A DNA stretch of 64,000 bases from Mucilaginibacter lappiensis. Its GTDB lineage: Bacteria > Bacteroidota > Bacteroidia > Sphingobacteriales > Sphingobacteriaceae. Below the pieces are notes generated by a model, which was not told the origin of the DNA, made no database searches, and saw only the letters and a list, made by a program, of their open reading frames with translations. Both the position numbers and the translations under genes were made by a program. The stretch spans positions 62,001-126,000 of the forward strand of contig NZ_FTMG01000011.1 in the NCBI RefSeq assembly GCF_900155965.1, in the 5' to 3' direction. Within the stretch, counting starts at the first letter, position 1; each line of letters starts with the position of its first letter. Below, in pieces: positions 43,557 to 50,857 of this stretch.

Positions 43557-44479
43557 AAGACTTTGTAACAGTTGGGCTCATCCAGCCTGTCATTGACCCC
43601 GATACATCTTGGGGAACAGGAGCTCCTTATAGTTTAAACATAAGCCCGATCAGTGCAGAGCGAGTCTGGCAGGAAATACAAATCGGATTCACAGAGATGA
43701 TCAAGCTTGATAATCGCCCTGAGGTGATTCTCATACCTGAACTTCATTTGCCGCCATCTCAGCTAGCTATTATCAAAGAGTACAGCAAACGATATAAAAT
43801 AATTGTGATTTGTGGTATTGACTTTCAGAGAAACCCAAAGGATGCTAAAAGAGTAAGAAATCGGGGGGCAATATGTCTTCCCAATGGTATAGCAACCCGT
43901 GAAAGGGCAATACGTATAACTTCTTTACAGTTCGGCAAAACCTTTTTTACTTATATGGAAAGAAGTATGTTTAAGCAGGGGATTGAGAAAGCAGAAGAGC
44001 ATTTTCCTGACCCTGAACAATATATGTATGTGTTTGAATCTTCAGAACTCGGGAACTTCGGCGTAATGATATGCTCGGATATATTTGATATAGAACGTAT
44101 CATGCTTTATCAAGGTCGCATACATCACCTGTTTATTATTTCGCTTAATAAAGACCTTAATACCTACTTTGCAATGGCCGAATCCCTGACAAGATTATTG
44201 TATTGTAATGTTGTCATCTGTAATACCGGTCAATACGGCGGGTCAATGGCGGTTTCACCATATAGCGACGTAAATTCAAGGACTATATATAAATATATTG
44301 GTCAGAGAATGTTTAATACACATGTAATCAATATTCCTTTAAGCTCTTTAGAAGATGCACAGCTCTTCGATTTTGCGAAAGAAAACAAAAAAGACATTTT
44401 GTTTAAGGCAAGTCCACCAGGCTACCAAAAATATCCGCCCTCAAATCAGTTAATAAATGCAACGAAAAAAACAAGCTAA
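43553..44479 (+). CDS. Nitrilase-like (C-N hydrolase) partner of the DRT1-like system
   Basis: Protein of 308 residues with the C-N hydrolase triad arrangement: Glu63 in ILIPELHLP, a Lys in the SLQFGKTFFTYMERSMFKQG region (129 or 141) and Cys174 in GVMICSDIFD. Nitrilases hydrolyse nitriles or amides. In DRT class 1 loci a nitrilase domain or gene accompanies the reverse transcriptase and its substrate is unknown. The start overlaps the preceding stop (ATGA), so translation is coupled. All catalytic residues appear intact, which argues that the locus is not simply dead. Confidence 0.82.
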   Translation: MKDFVTVGLIQPVIDPDTSWGTGAPYSLNISPISAERVWQEIQIGFTEMIKLDNRPEVILIPELHLPPSQLAIIKEYSKRYKIIVICGIDFQRNPKDAKRVRNRGAICLPNGIATRERAIRITSLQFGKTFFTYMERSMFKQGIEKAEEHFPDPEQYMYVFESSELGNFGVMICSDIFDIERIMLYQGRIHHLFIISLNKDLNTYFAMAESLTRLLYCNVVICNTGQYGGSMAVSPYSDVNSRTIYKYIGQRMFNTHVINIPLSSLEDAQLFDFAKENKKDILFKASPPGYQKYPPSNQLINATKKTS

Positions 44480-44494
44480 AATGAGCTATAATTT

Positions 44495-45295
44495 ATGAAA
44501 GCGTATTTATTTTCATGGAATCCTGATAACTGGCCTTTTGATGAGCGTTTTGACCATATTGAGGAAATTCGTATAACAGGAAGTACAAAGCAGCGCTGGA
44601 GTGTGGCTGCCTATAAGCAGGTACAACCTGGCGACAGGGCGTTCATTGTTAAGGTTGGTAAAACTTTTGGTCGTCAAGGAGTTTTCGGATCCGGCAAAAT
44701 TGTTTCTTGGCCTTTCCTTTCACCTCATTGGCAAGATAAAAAAAGGATGGTAGAGCGAGTAATTATCGAATTTGACACCTTGATAGATCCTGAAACACAG
44801 AAAATCTTGCCTGTTGATATTATTAAAAAGGAAATTTTGCGGCATCAGGTGTGGATGCCCGAACATTCAGGCATAAAAATCAATAGTGATGCGCTCAAAG
44901 AATTAGAGAAGCTTTGGGCAGATTTTATTGGCACCTCGTTGCAAGGAACAGGAAAGCCTTCAACACTACCTGTATATTACGAAGGGAACCCTTATCAGAT
45001 TAACCTTACACGATACGAAAGAGATCCGAAGGCCCGGGAAGATTGCCTTTCTTATCACGGTTACAACTGCACGGTTTGTGAATTTAATTTCAAGAATGTT
45101 TATGGCAAGAACTTCATACATATACATCATAAAGAAGAACTTTCTCACTCAAAGAAAATGAAACCTATTGATCCAGTTAAGGATTTGTGCCCAGTTTGTC
45201 CTAACTGCCATGCGATGTTGCATAGTCAGCGCCCCACTATGTTAGTGGAAGAATTGAGAGAAATCATTGAAATCCAAAAGAGAAACGCTAACTAA
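44495..45295 (+). CDS. EVE-like domain plus HNH endonuclease
   Basis: Protein of 266 residues. The N-terminal 145 residues look like an EVE/PUA-type module (AYLFSWNPDNW, RWSVAAYKQVQPGDRAFIVK, GVFGSGKIVSWPF), a fold that reads modified bases. After a short linker the HNH domain follows: DCLSYHGYNCTVCEF (Cys192, Cys195), FIHIHHKEELS (209-212) and CPVCPNCHAMLH (232-243), with the zinc cysteines complete. The combination suggests a modification-dependent type IV restriction enzyme. It lies 15 bases after the nitrilase gene on the same strand and may be part of the same transcript. Confidence 0.82.
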   Translation: MKAYLFSWNPDNWPFDERFDHIEEIRITGSTKQRWSVAAYKQVQPGDRAFIVKVGKTFGRQGVFGSGKIVSWPFLSPHWQDKKRMVERVIIEFDTLIDPETQKILPVDIIKKEILRHQVWMPEHSGIKINSDALKELEKLWADFIGTSLQGTGKPSTLPVYYEGNPYQINLTRYERDPKAREDCLSYHGYNCTVCEFNFKNVYGKNFIHIHHKEELSHSKKMKPIDPVKDLCPVCPNCHAMLHSQRPTMLVEELREIIEIQKRNAN

Positions 45296-45511
45296 ACACT
45301 TATATCGAAAACATAAAACTTACACATATCTGTAGTTAACTATTGTATTAACTCTTCTACTGTTATAACTATAAACCGAATCTAATGACTGAAATGCTTT
45401 TTTGCTTGTAAAGCATTCTCATTAGGGATAAGTGATATTGATGTATCATTTCGGATTTTGTTTCTTTTGGAAAAAATCCGAACTTATAATAAAGATTCAT
45501 GCAGTGTCGAT

Positions 45512-46987
45512 ATGAAAACAGCTTACTTATATGTCCGTGTTAGTACAGACGAACAAAAAAGAAAAGGTTATTCCTTACCTGAGCAGGAGGATCGGTTGTT
45601 AAAATATTGCGACTATAACGATATAGAAGTTAAAGGGATCTATCGGGAAGACTTTTCGGCAAAGAACTTTAACCGACCCGAGTGGAAGAAACTTGTATCG
45701 TCGATTAAGAAGGAGCGGCCCAAAGAAGAAAAGAACATCCTGTTTGTCAAGTGGGACCGGTTTAGTCGCAACATTCAGTATGCCTATGAGATGATTGGCC
45801 TATTACGAAAGCATAATACTACAGCCATGGCCATCGACCAGCCAATCGATCTCACTATTCCTGAGAGCTCGGTGATGCTTGCTGTTTATCTTTCGGTTCC
45901 GGAGGCTGAAAATACCAGGCGCGCATTGAATACCGCAAACGGAATGCGCAGAGCAAGACAAATGGGAAGATATCCGAACAGGGCTCCAATAGGTTTTGTA
46001 AATCTGACGACTGTGGACGGAAAAAAAATTATAGCACTCAAGCAGCCCGAAGCGGGCATTATCAGGTGGATATTTCATCAACTCGCAAAAAATATCTACA
46101 AAATCTCAGAGGTCAGAAGAATGGCCCTTGACAAGGGTTTATTATGCTCACCGTCAAATTTTTCTAAGCTTATCCGTAATCCGGTCTACTGTGGCCTGAT
46201 TTCGGTAACGCTGAGCTCTGAAGAACGGCAGATGGTTAAAGGGAACCATGAACCGTTGATCTCAGTGTCGATTTTTTATGAGGTGCAAAACATCATAACT
46301 ACAAAGAGAAAGGTTTCGAGTAGAACGGAAGAATTAAGGGCGACTTTTTTTATGACAGGTTTTTTAACCTGCCCGCTTTGTGGTAGAAGAGTACGTGGAA
46401 GTTTTTCCCGAGGGTCTAAAAACAGCTATCCATATTATCATTGTCGTGGAAGGTGTAAGACAAGAATCAGCGCAGTCCTTCTGAACTATAATTATGAGCG
46501 GAAACTCCAACAACTCATGCTTTCCGATAAGGCCATCGAACTTTTCAGTCATGTTTTGGATGATTCTAACTTGAATACGCATAGAATAGAATGCGTCAGT
46601 GAAAGGAGACAGCTATTAAGGCAACTTGCTCGGCAGCAATCGGCACTTTCTAAGGCCCGAAAGCTATTTGTGGAAGATATATTGAAGTTTGATGATTACA
46701 GTGAATTCAAAAAAGAGTTTCTGGCAACTTCCGCATGTCTGAAAAAAGAGCTGGGCGATAATATCGATAAGCTGAACAATATTGATATACAGCGTCAATT
46801 AGAGCATGGAGCCTTGGTAGAGCCCTTTAGGGGGTATGCCAGTCTGGACACCGCAGATAAAAGGCATCTGATCAAGCTTATTCCGCCGAATGAGGTGAAC
46901 TTTCAAACGGGCGAGATTTCGTTGGGTCTTACCGATGCATTGTCAAAAATATTGGTATTGAACATAAAGAGCAAGTCAAAGGAATGA
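45512..46987 (+). CDS. Large serine recombinase (integrase of unit D)
   Basis: Protein of 491 residues from the ATG at 45512; an in-frame TTG 54 bases earlier is less likely. The catalytic resolvase domain starts TAYLYVRVSTDEQ (nucleophile Ser11) and has KWDRFSRN and PEAENTRRALNTANG. The recombinase domain has GRYPNRAPIGF. A zinc beta-ribbon lies near 286-330 (CPLCGRRVRGSF and CRGRCKTR). A coiled coil follows near 365-420 (RQLLRQLARQQSALSKARKL). These enzymes integrate elements by double-strand exchange at short cores. It lies 350 bases from the tRNA junction, and its stop overlaps the small gene that follows by four bases. Confidence 0.92.
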   Translation: MKTAYLYVRVSTDEQKRKGYSLPEQEDRLLKYCDYNDIEVKGIYREDFSAKNFNRPEWKKLVSSIKKERPKEEKNILFVKWDRFSRNIQYAYEMIGLLRKHNTTAMAIDQPIDLTIPESSVMLAVYLSVPEAENTRRALNTANGMRRARQMGRYPNRAPIGFVNLTTVDGKKIIALKQPEAGIIRWIFHQLAKNIYKISEVRRMALDKGLLCSPSNFSKLIRNPVYCGLISVTLSSEERQMVKGNHEPLISVSIFYEVQNIITTKRKVSSRTEELRATFFMTGFLTCPLCGRRVRGSFSRGSKNSYPYYHCRGRCKTRISAVLLNYNYERKLQQLMLSDKAIELFSHVLDDSNLNTHRIECVSERRQLLRQLARQQSALSKARKLFVEDILKFDDYSEFKKEFLATSACLKKELGDNIDKLNNIDIQRQLEHGALVEPFRGYASLDTADKRHLIKLIPPNEVNFQTGEISLGLTDALSKILVLNIKSKSKE

Positions 46988-47193
46988 ACTTCATAGAAAG
47001 AAAGGTTTCGGTCAAACGTGCAATTTCCGTTTTGGCCAAAAATGGCATTGAGGTGGATGATAGCGAGGCTAGTGTCATCTTGGATTTTCTTTATCTGATA
47101 GCCAAGAATTATAGCAAAAAAGAGGAAGTAGAAAATGCCCATAACCCAAAGGAGAGGTCGAACTCATTAAAATCGACCATAATAGAGCCTTAA
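46984..47193 (+). CDS. Small recombinase-coupled protein, candidate directionality factor
   Basis: Protein of 69 residues: NFIERKVSVKRAISVLAKNG, then IEVDDSEASVILDFLYLIAK and a charged tail. The pattern is two helices with a turn at GIEVDD, and it is small and charged like many recombination helper proteins. It overlaps the serine recombinase by four bases, and a truncated copy persists at 28244-28426 next to another element end. It is thus a constant part of the element end. The role as recombination directionality factor is a hypothesis from position and size. Confidence 0.7.
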   Translation: MNFIERKVSVKRAISVLAKNGIEVDDSEASVILDFLYLIAKNYSKKEEVENAHNPKERSNSLKSTIIEP

Positions 47194-47198
47194 AGCTG

Positions 47199-47342
47199 CT
47201 TTTTAGACTATTTTGGATAAAAGTCTAAGGAGTTTTTTAGTAATTGTCGAACACGAATCGGTCAGGCGGTAACAGTTTGGACCACAGGATTTTATTGGCA
47301 TAAAAAAAGGAAACAACCCCAATGGGGTGTTTCCTTATGTAG
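47199..47342. repeat. Right-end repeat, copy 4 (attR at tRNA-Met)
   Basis: CTTTTTAGACTATTTTGGAT and AATAAAAGTCTAAGG-like words lead to TTTTATTGGCATAAAAAAAG and the terminator hairpin. It ends ATGTAG (47337-47342), which overlaps the tRNA 3' end. It follows the intact small gene, so it defines what the end looks like in a complete unit. Confidence 0.85.
47302..47336 (-). terminator. Terminator of the tRNA-Met gene, supplied by the element
   Basis: GGGGTGTTTCCTT (47324-47336) pairs with AAGGAAACAACCCC (47307-47320) with one bulge. On the minus strand it is followed by seven T. It starts four bases beyond the tRNA 3' end, and equivalent hairpins close each internal unit. Confidence 0.85.
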
Positions 47343-47413
47343 CGGGGAGCAGGATCGAACTGCCGACCTTAGGGTTATGAATCCTACGCTCTAACCATCT
47401 GAGCTACCCCGCC
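47340..47413 (-). tRNA. tRNA-Met (anticodon CAT)
   Basis: On the minus strand a 74-base cloverleaf is readable. The acceptor GGCGGGG pairs with CCCCGCT (G-T at position 1-72), and the D arm is GCTCAGATGGTTAGAGC. The anticodon arm is TAGGA-TTCATAA-CCCTA with anticodon CAT, and the T arm is GGCAG-TTCGATC-CTGCT. The discriminator is A and CCA is not encoded. The anticodon stem has one A-C mismatch next to the loop. CAT could also be an Ile tRNA whose C is modified to lysidine; elongator Met is preferred but not proven. Its 3' end is the integration site of the island. Confidence 0.9.
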
Positions 47414-47572
47414 TTTTTGTGTATCTTGCTCTTTTATAATGGTTTTGTAAAGAGTGGCCCTTAATAAATCAGCGGCCTTCCTTAAAAAGGTTTGCAAATA
47501 TAGCAGAAATTCGTTTTCTTTAGAAAAAATGTTAACATTTACAGCTTTTAGAGCTTACAAGTATAAACCCCA

Positions 47573-47953
47573 ATGTCCGAAAAAAAGAAATTTACCATTG
47601 AATATGAGATAAAATCGTCTCCACGTATACTGTTTTCCTTTCTGAGTGAGCCCAATGGATTAGCGCAATGGTTTGCTGATGATGTGAACATCAAGGACCA
47701 GGTTTATACATTTACCTGGGATAACGATGCCCAGAAAGCAAAGTTGCTTACCGTAAAAGAAAACAAGCTGGTTAGATTTAAATGGGTAGATGACGATCCG
47801 CAATTTTATTTTGAAATGGAAATTCTGCAGGATGAGCTAACTAATGATGTTGCGCTCAGTGTTACCGATTTTGCAACCGAAGATGCCATTGCCGAGCGCA
47901 AACTGATATGGGATAACCAGATCGAATACCTCATCAGCGTATTGGGTGCTTAA
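47573..47953 (+). CDS. START-like (SRPBCC) domain protein
   Basis: Protein of 126 residues. It starts KFTIEYEIKSSPRILFSFLS and has EPNGLAQWFADDVNIKDQVY and VRFKWVDDDPQFYFEMEIL, ending in the long helix LIWDNQIEYLISVLGA that closes the helix-grip cavity of SRPBCC folds. It is predicted to be cytosolic and to bind a small hydrophobic ligand. It precedes the LptF/G-type permease gene, a frequent arrangement in Bacteroidetes. The ligand is unknown. Confidence 0.85.
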   Translation: MSEKKKFTIEYEIKSSPRILFSFLSEPNGLAQWFADDVNIKDQVYTFTWDNDAQKAKLLTVKENKLVRFKWVDDDPQFYFEMEILQDELTNDVALSVTDFATEDAIAERKLIWDNQIEYLISVLGA

Positions 47954-47970
47954 AGAAACTTAATTTTAGC

Positions 47971-47978
47971 TAATTTTG
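47971..47978 (+). promoter_or_regulatory. Candidate -7 element of the LptF/G-type permease gene
   Basis: TAATTTTG matches TAnnTTTG and lies 18 bases after the START-like gene stop and about 80 bases before the permease start at 48059. No clear -33 box was seen. Confidence 0.35.
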
Positions 47979-48058
47979 TATCGTGAAACGCTATTTGTGC
48001 GTTAATGAAAATTAACAGGCAAGTTGGTGCGTTATATCCTGTTGTACAAATTGCGTTA

Positions 48059-49480
48059 ATGAAAAAGATACATCTTTTACTCCTTAAATCGTTTATAAGA
48101 CCTTTTGTAAGTACGCTTTTCATCGTAATGTTTGTGTTGTTGATGTTGTTTTTATTTAAATACATCGATGACTTGATAGGCAAAGGTTTTGCCTGGTATA
48201 CCATTCTCGAACTGATGCTGTATAATTCGGCTACCAATGTGGCAATGGCGCTGCCCTTATCAGTACTGCTGTCAACCATCATGACCTACGGCTCCCTCGG
48301 CGAAAATTATGAATTGGTAGCCATTAAGGCGGCCGGTATATCTCTGCGCCGGGCTATGTACCCTATGATAGTGGTAGTAACTCTTCTGAGTATGGCCGCA
48401 TTCTTTTTTTCAGACTATATGCTGCCGGTAGCCAATCTTAAGTATTTTTCATTACTGTATGATGCCCGCAAGCAAAAATCGGCCGATTTATTGCCTCAAA
48501 TGGTTTTTAGTAACAGCTTTACCGGTTACACTATCCGTGTAAAAAGCAAAGATCCCGACGGGCAAAGATTATACGGTATCATGATATACCAAAAAAGTGC
48601 TGATAACAATAATACAACGGTTACTATAGCCCGTGAAGGTACTATGTTCCGAACCATGGGCGATAAATTCCTGGTGCTGAAGTTAAAAGATGGTGTAAGA
48701 TACGAGGAGTCGGCCCCTGATAATGCTACTTACAACTATAGGCAGCGTTTATCGCGGTTCCGCTTTAAGGAAACAGAACAAAAATTTAGCCTGGACGGCC
48801 TTAAACTGACCCGTACTAATGAAAGTGAATTTAAGACGGCATCGCAAATGATGAATTTGAAGCAGTTGAGATTCTATGTAGATTCTGTACAACACCAGGT
48901 TGATGGTAGTATAGTGCAGAATTATAGGCTTATTACACCCTATATGAAATTTTTTAACATGCCAGCAAAGCCTGCAGTTAAATATATACCAGCCGATAAA
49001 GCAGGGGTGCTGAAAAGTATGAAATTGGCCGACCAGGTGGTAGCCCTTTCAAGCGCATCTTCTGAGATCCGTTCTATAAAGGATATATTAAAGAACCGTA
49101 CCGACCGTTATAATGACGACACCCTTAACATACGGCGTTATGCATCGGAAGTACAAAAAAAATTCACGCTTTCGGCGGCATGCCTGGCCTTATTTCTGAT
49201 TGGCGCCCCGCTAGGGGCCATCATCCGCAAGGGAGGGCTGGGTTTACCGGTAGTTATTTCGGTTGTATTTTTCCTCATCTATTATATTATCTCTACCATT
49301 GGCGAAAAATCAGCAAGGGCGGGTAGTATATCTGTCGTTTTTGGTATGTGGGTAGCTATCATCGTACTCACACCTATCGGGCTTTTTCTTTCATACAAAG
49401 CTGCTACCGATTCGGCGATATTTGATGTAGAGCTATATAAAAGATTTTTTAATAAATTAATAAAGCGTAAAAGCAACTAA
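48059..49480 (+). CDS. LptF/LptG-type lipopolysaccharide export permease
   Basis: Protein of 473 residues of the YjgP/YjgQ family. Three N-terminal membrane helices start at KSFIRPFVSTLFIVMFVLLM and include MALPLSVLLSTIMTYGSLGE (a conserved loop), then the long periplasmic beta-jellyroll region. Three C-terminal helices follow (LSAACLALFLIGAPLGAIIR, VVISVVFFLIYYIISTIGEK, MWVAIIVLTPIGLFLSYKAA). With a second permease and the LptB ATPase it would extract LPS from the inner membrane. The ATG at 48059 gives the usual start; an upstream ATG at 48005 would add 18 residues. Which paralogue it is cannot be told. Confidence 0.9.
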   Translation: MKKIHLLLLKSFIRPFVSTLFIVMFVLLMLFLFKYIDDLIGKGFAWYTILELMLYNSATNVAMALPLSVLLSTIMTYGSLGENYELVAIKAAGISLRRAMYPMIVVVTLLSMAAFFFSDYMLPVANLKYFSLLYDARKQKSADLLPQMVFSNSFTGYTIRVKSKDPDGQRLYGIMIYQKSADNNNTTVTIAREGTMFRTMGDKFLVLKLKDGVRYEESAPDNATYNYRQRLSRFRFKETEQKFSLDGLKLTRTNESEFKTASQMMNLKQLRFYVDSVQHQVDGSIVQNYRLITPYMKFFNMPAKPAVKYIPADKAGVLKSMKLADQVVALSSASSEIRSIKDILKNRTDRYNDDTLNIRRYASEVQKKFTLSAACLALFLIGAPLGAIIRKGGLGLPVVISVVFFLIYYIISTIGEKSARAGSISVVFGMWVAIIVLTPIGLFLSYKAATDSAIFDVELYKRFFNKLIKRKSN

Positions 49481-49578
49481 TTGGCCCGCAATCTCCGTAA
49501 TCATTTATAGTAGGCGCGCTTACCCTGCTACTGAAAAGGATTTTACACAGTACCGACCAGAAACATTTTTATATATCA

Positions 49579-49586
49579 TAAATTTG
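49579..49586 (+). promoter_or_regulatory. Candidate -7 element of ribBA
   Basis: TAAATTTG matches TAnnTTTG, 66 bases upstream of the ribBA ATG at 49652. The leader between them has no FMN riboswitch-like structure that I could recognise. Confidence 0.35.
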
Positions 49587-49651
49587 TTTAACTTTTTAAA
49601 TATTTTGTGGCTTAGGTTATTTTTATGTAGGCCCTATCAAATACTCATATA

Positions 49652-50857
49652 ATGCTAAATACGATACAAGAAGCAATTGAAGATATAAAAGCCGGTAAAA
49701 TGATCATCGTTGTTGATGACGAAGACCGGGAAAATGAAGGTGATTTTTTAACCGCTGCACGTAATGCCACCCCCGAAGCCATCAATTTTATGGTACGCTA
49801 TGGCAGGGGACTGGTTTGCGCGCCTATTACACAACAACGCGCCCGCGAGCTGGAGCTGGAACCTATGGTAAGCCACAACACCACCTCGCATGAAACCAAT
49901 TTTACGGTTTCTGTTGATTTGTTAGGCCACGGCTGTACAACAGGTATCTCTGCTTCAGACAGGTCTAAGACTTCCCTGGCACTAATTGATCCGGCTACAA
50001 AACCGGAGGATTTGGGCAGACCCGGGCATATTTTTCCGCTGATTGCCAAAGATGGTGGTGTATTGCGCAGAACCGGGCATACCGAAGCTGCTATTGACCT
50101 GGCTGTTTTGGCAGGGTTTGAGCCTGCGGGCGTAATATGCGAGATTATGAAAGAGGATGGCGATATGGCCCGTCTGCCTGATCTGTTGGTGATAGCGAAG
50201 GAGTTCGATCTGAAGATTGTATCTATAAAAGACCTGATAGCTTATCGTTTGAATGCTGAAACCCTGGTAAGAAAAGATGTATCTGTAAAAATGCCAACTG
50301 AATGGGGCGATTTTGAAATGATAGGCTATACCCAACTGGATACCGGCGAAAATCACCTGGCCCTTATTAAAGGCACCTGGGAGCCTGATGAACCGGTTTT
50401 GGTGCGTGTACATAGCTCATGTGTTACCGGCGATATTTTTGGCTCTTGCCGCTGTGATTGCGGCCCGCAGTTACATAAGGCCATGGAGATGATCAGTAAC
50501 GAAGGTAAAGGCGTGGTGGTGTACATGAATCAGGAGGGGCGGGGTATTGGTTTGATCAACAAGCTTAAAGCTTACCACCTGCAGGAAAATGGTCTGGATA
50601 CCGTAGAAGCCAATATTAAGTTAGGTTTTAAAATGGATCAGCGCGATTATGGTATCGGCGCGCAGATATTGCGTAGCCTGGGTATCGCCAAAATGCGTTT
50701 AATGACCAATAATCCCAAGAAACGTGCGGGCCTTATAGGTTATGGTTTAGAGGTTGTAGAGAACGTACCTATCGAAATAGCATCAAACCCCCATAACGAA
50801 TCATATTTACGTACTAAAAGAGATAAGATGGATCACGCTATTATGCGCGATCATTAA
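49652..50857 (+). CDS. ribBA: Bifunctional 3,4-dihydroxy-2-butanone-4-phosphate synthase / GTP cyclohydrolase II
   Basis: Protein of 401 residues catalysing the two entry reactions of riboflavin synthesis. The RibB domain (1-200) has DDEDRENEGDF (22-32), HGCTTGISASDR and RRTGHTEAAIDLA. The RibA domain (about 208-401) has HSSCVTGDIFGSCRCDCG with zinc ligands Cys257, Cys268 and Cys270, plus NQEGRGIGLINK and the terminal TNNPKKRAGL. Both active sites look complete. It converts ribulose 5-phosphate to the four-carbon unit and GTP to the pyrimidine intermediate. It is convergent with the tamB-like gene, overlapping it by four bases. Confidence 0.97.
   Translation: MLNTIQEAIEDIKAGKMIIVVDDEDRENEGDFLTAARNATPEAINFMVRYGRGLVCAPITQQRARELELEPMVSHNTTSHETNFTVSVDLLGHGCTTGISASDRSKTSLALIDPATKPEDLGRPGHIFPLIAKDGGVLRRTGHTEAAIDLAVLAGFEPAGVICEIMKEDGDMARLPDLLVIAKEFDLKIVSIKDLIAYRLNAETLVRKDVSVKMPTEWGDFEMIGYTQLDTGENHLALIKGTWEPDEPVLVRVHSSCVTGDIFGSCRCDCGPQLHKAMEMISNEGKGVVVYMNQEGRGIGLINKLKAYHLQENGLDTVEANIKLGFKMDQRDYGIGAQILRSLGIAKMRLMTNNPKKRAGLIGYGLEVVENVPIEIASNPHNESYLRTKRDKMDHAIMRDH

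Larger units (their letters stand above)
24165..47342. mobile_element. Composite defence island at tRNA-Met(CAT)
   Basis: The boundaries are inferred from ATGTAG at 24165-24170 and 47337-47342, the latter overlapping the 3' end of the tRNA gene. Three internal AAGTAG copies (28581-28586, 28895-28900, 33071-33076), each preceded by the same right-end sequence and terminator-like hairpin, split it into four units. The rightmost unit carries the only intact integrase, a large serine recombinase. Cargo is dominated by defence families: primase-helicase, HEPN-like proteins, type I restriction, reverse transcriptase/nitrilase and an HNH endonuclease. The sequence is visibly more AT-rich than its flanks. 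The left junction is less certain than the right one. Confidence 0.72.

Noticed and set aside
49587..49651. FMN riboswitch before ribBA
   Set aside because: The leader is only about 65 bases and shows none of the multi-stem structure required.
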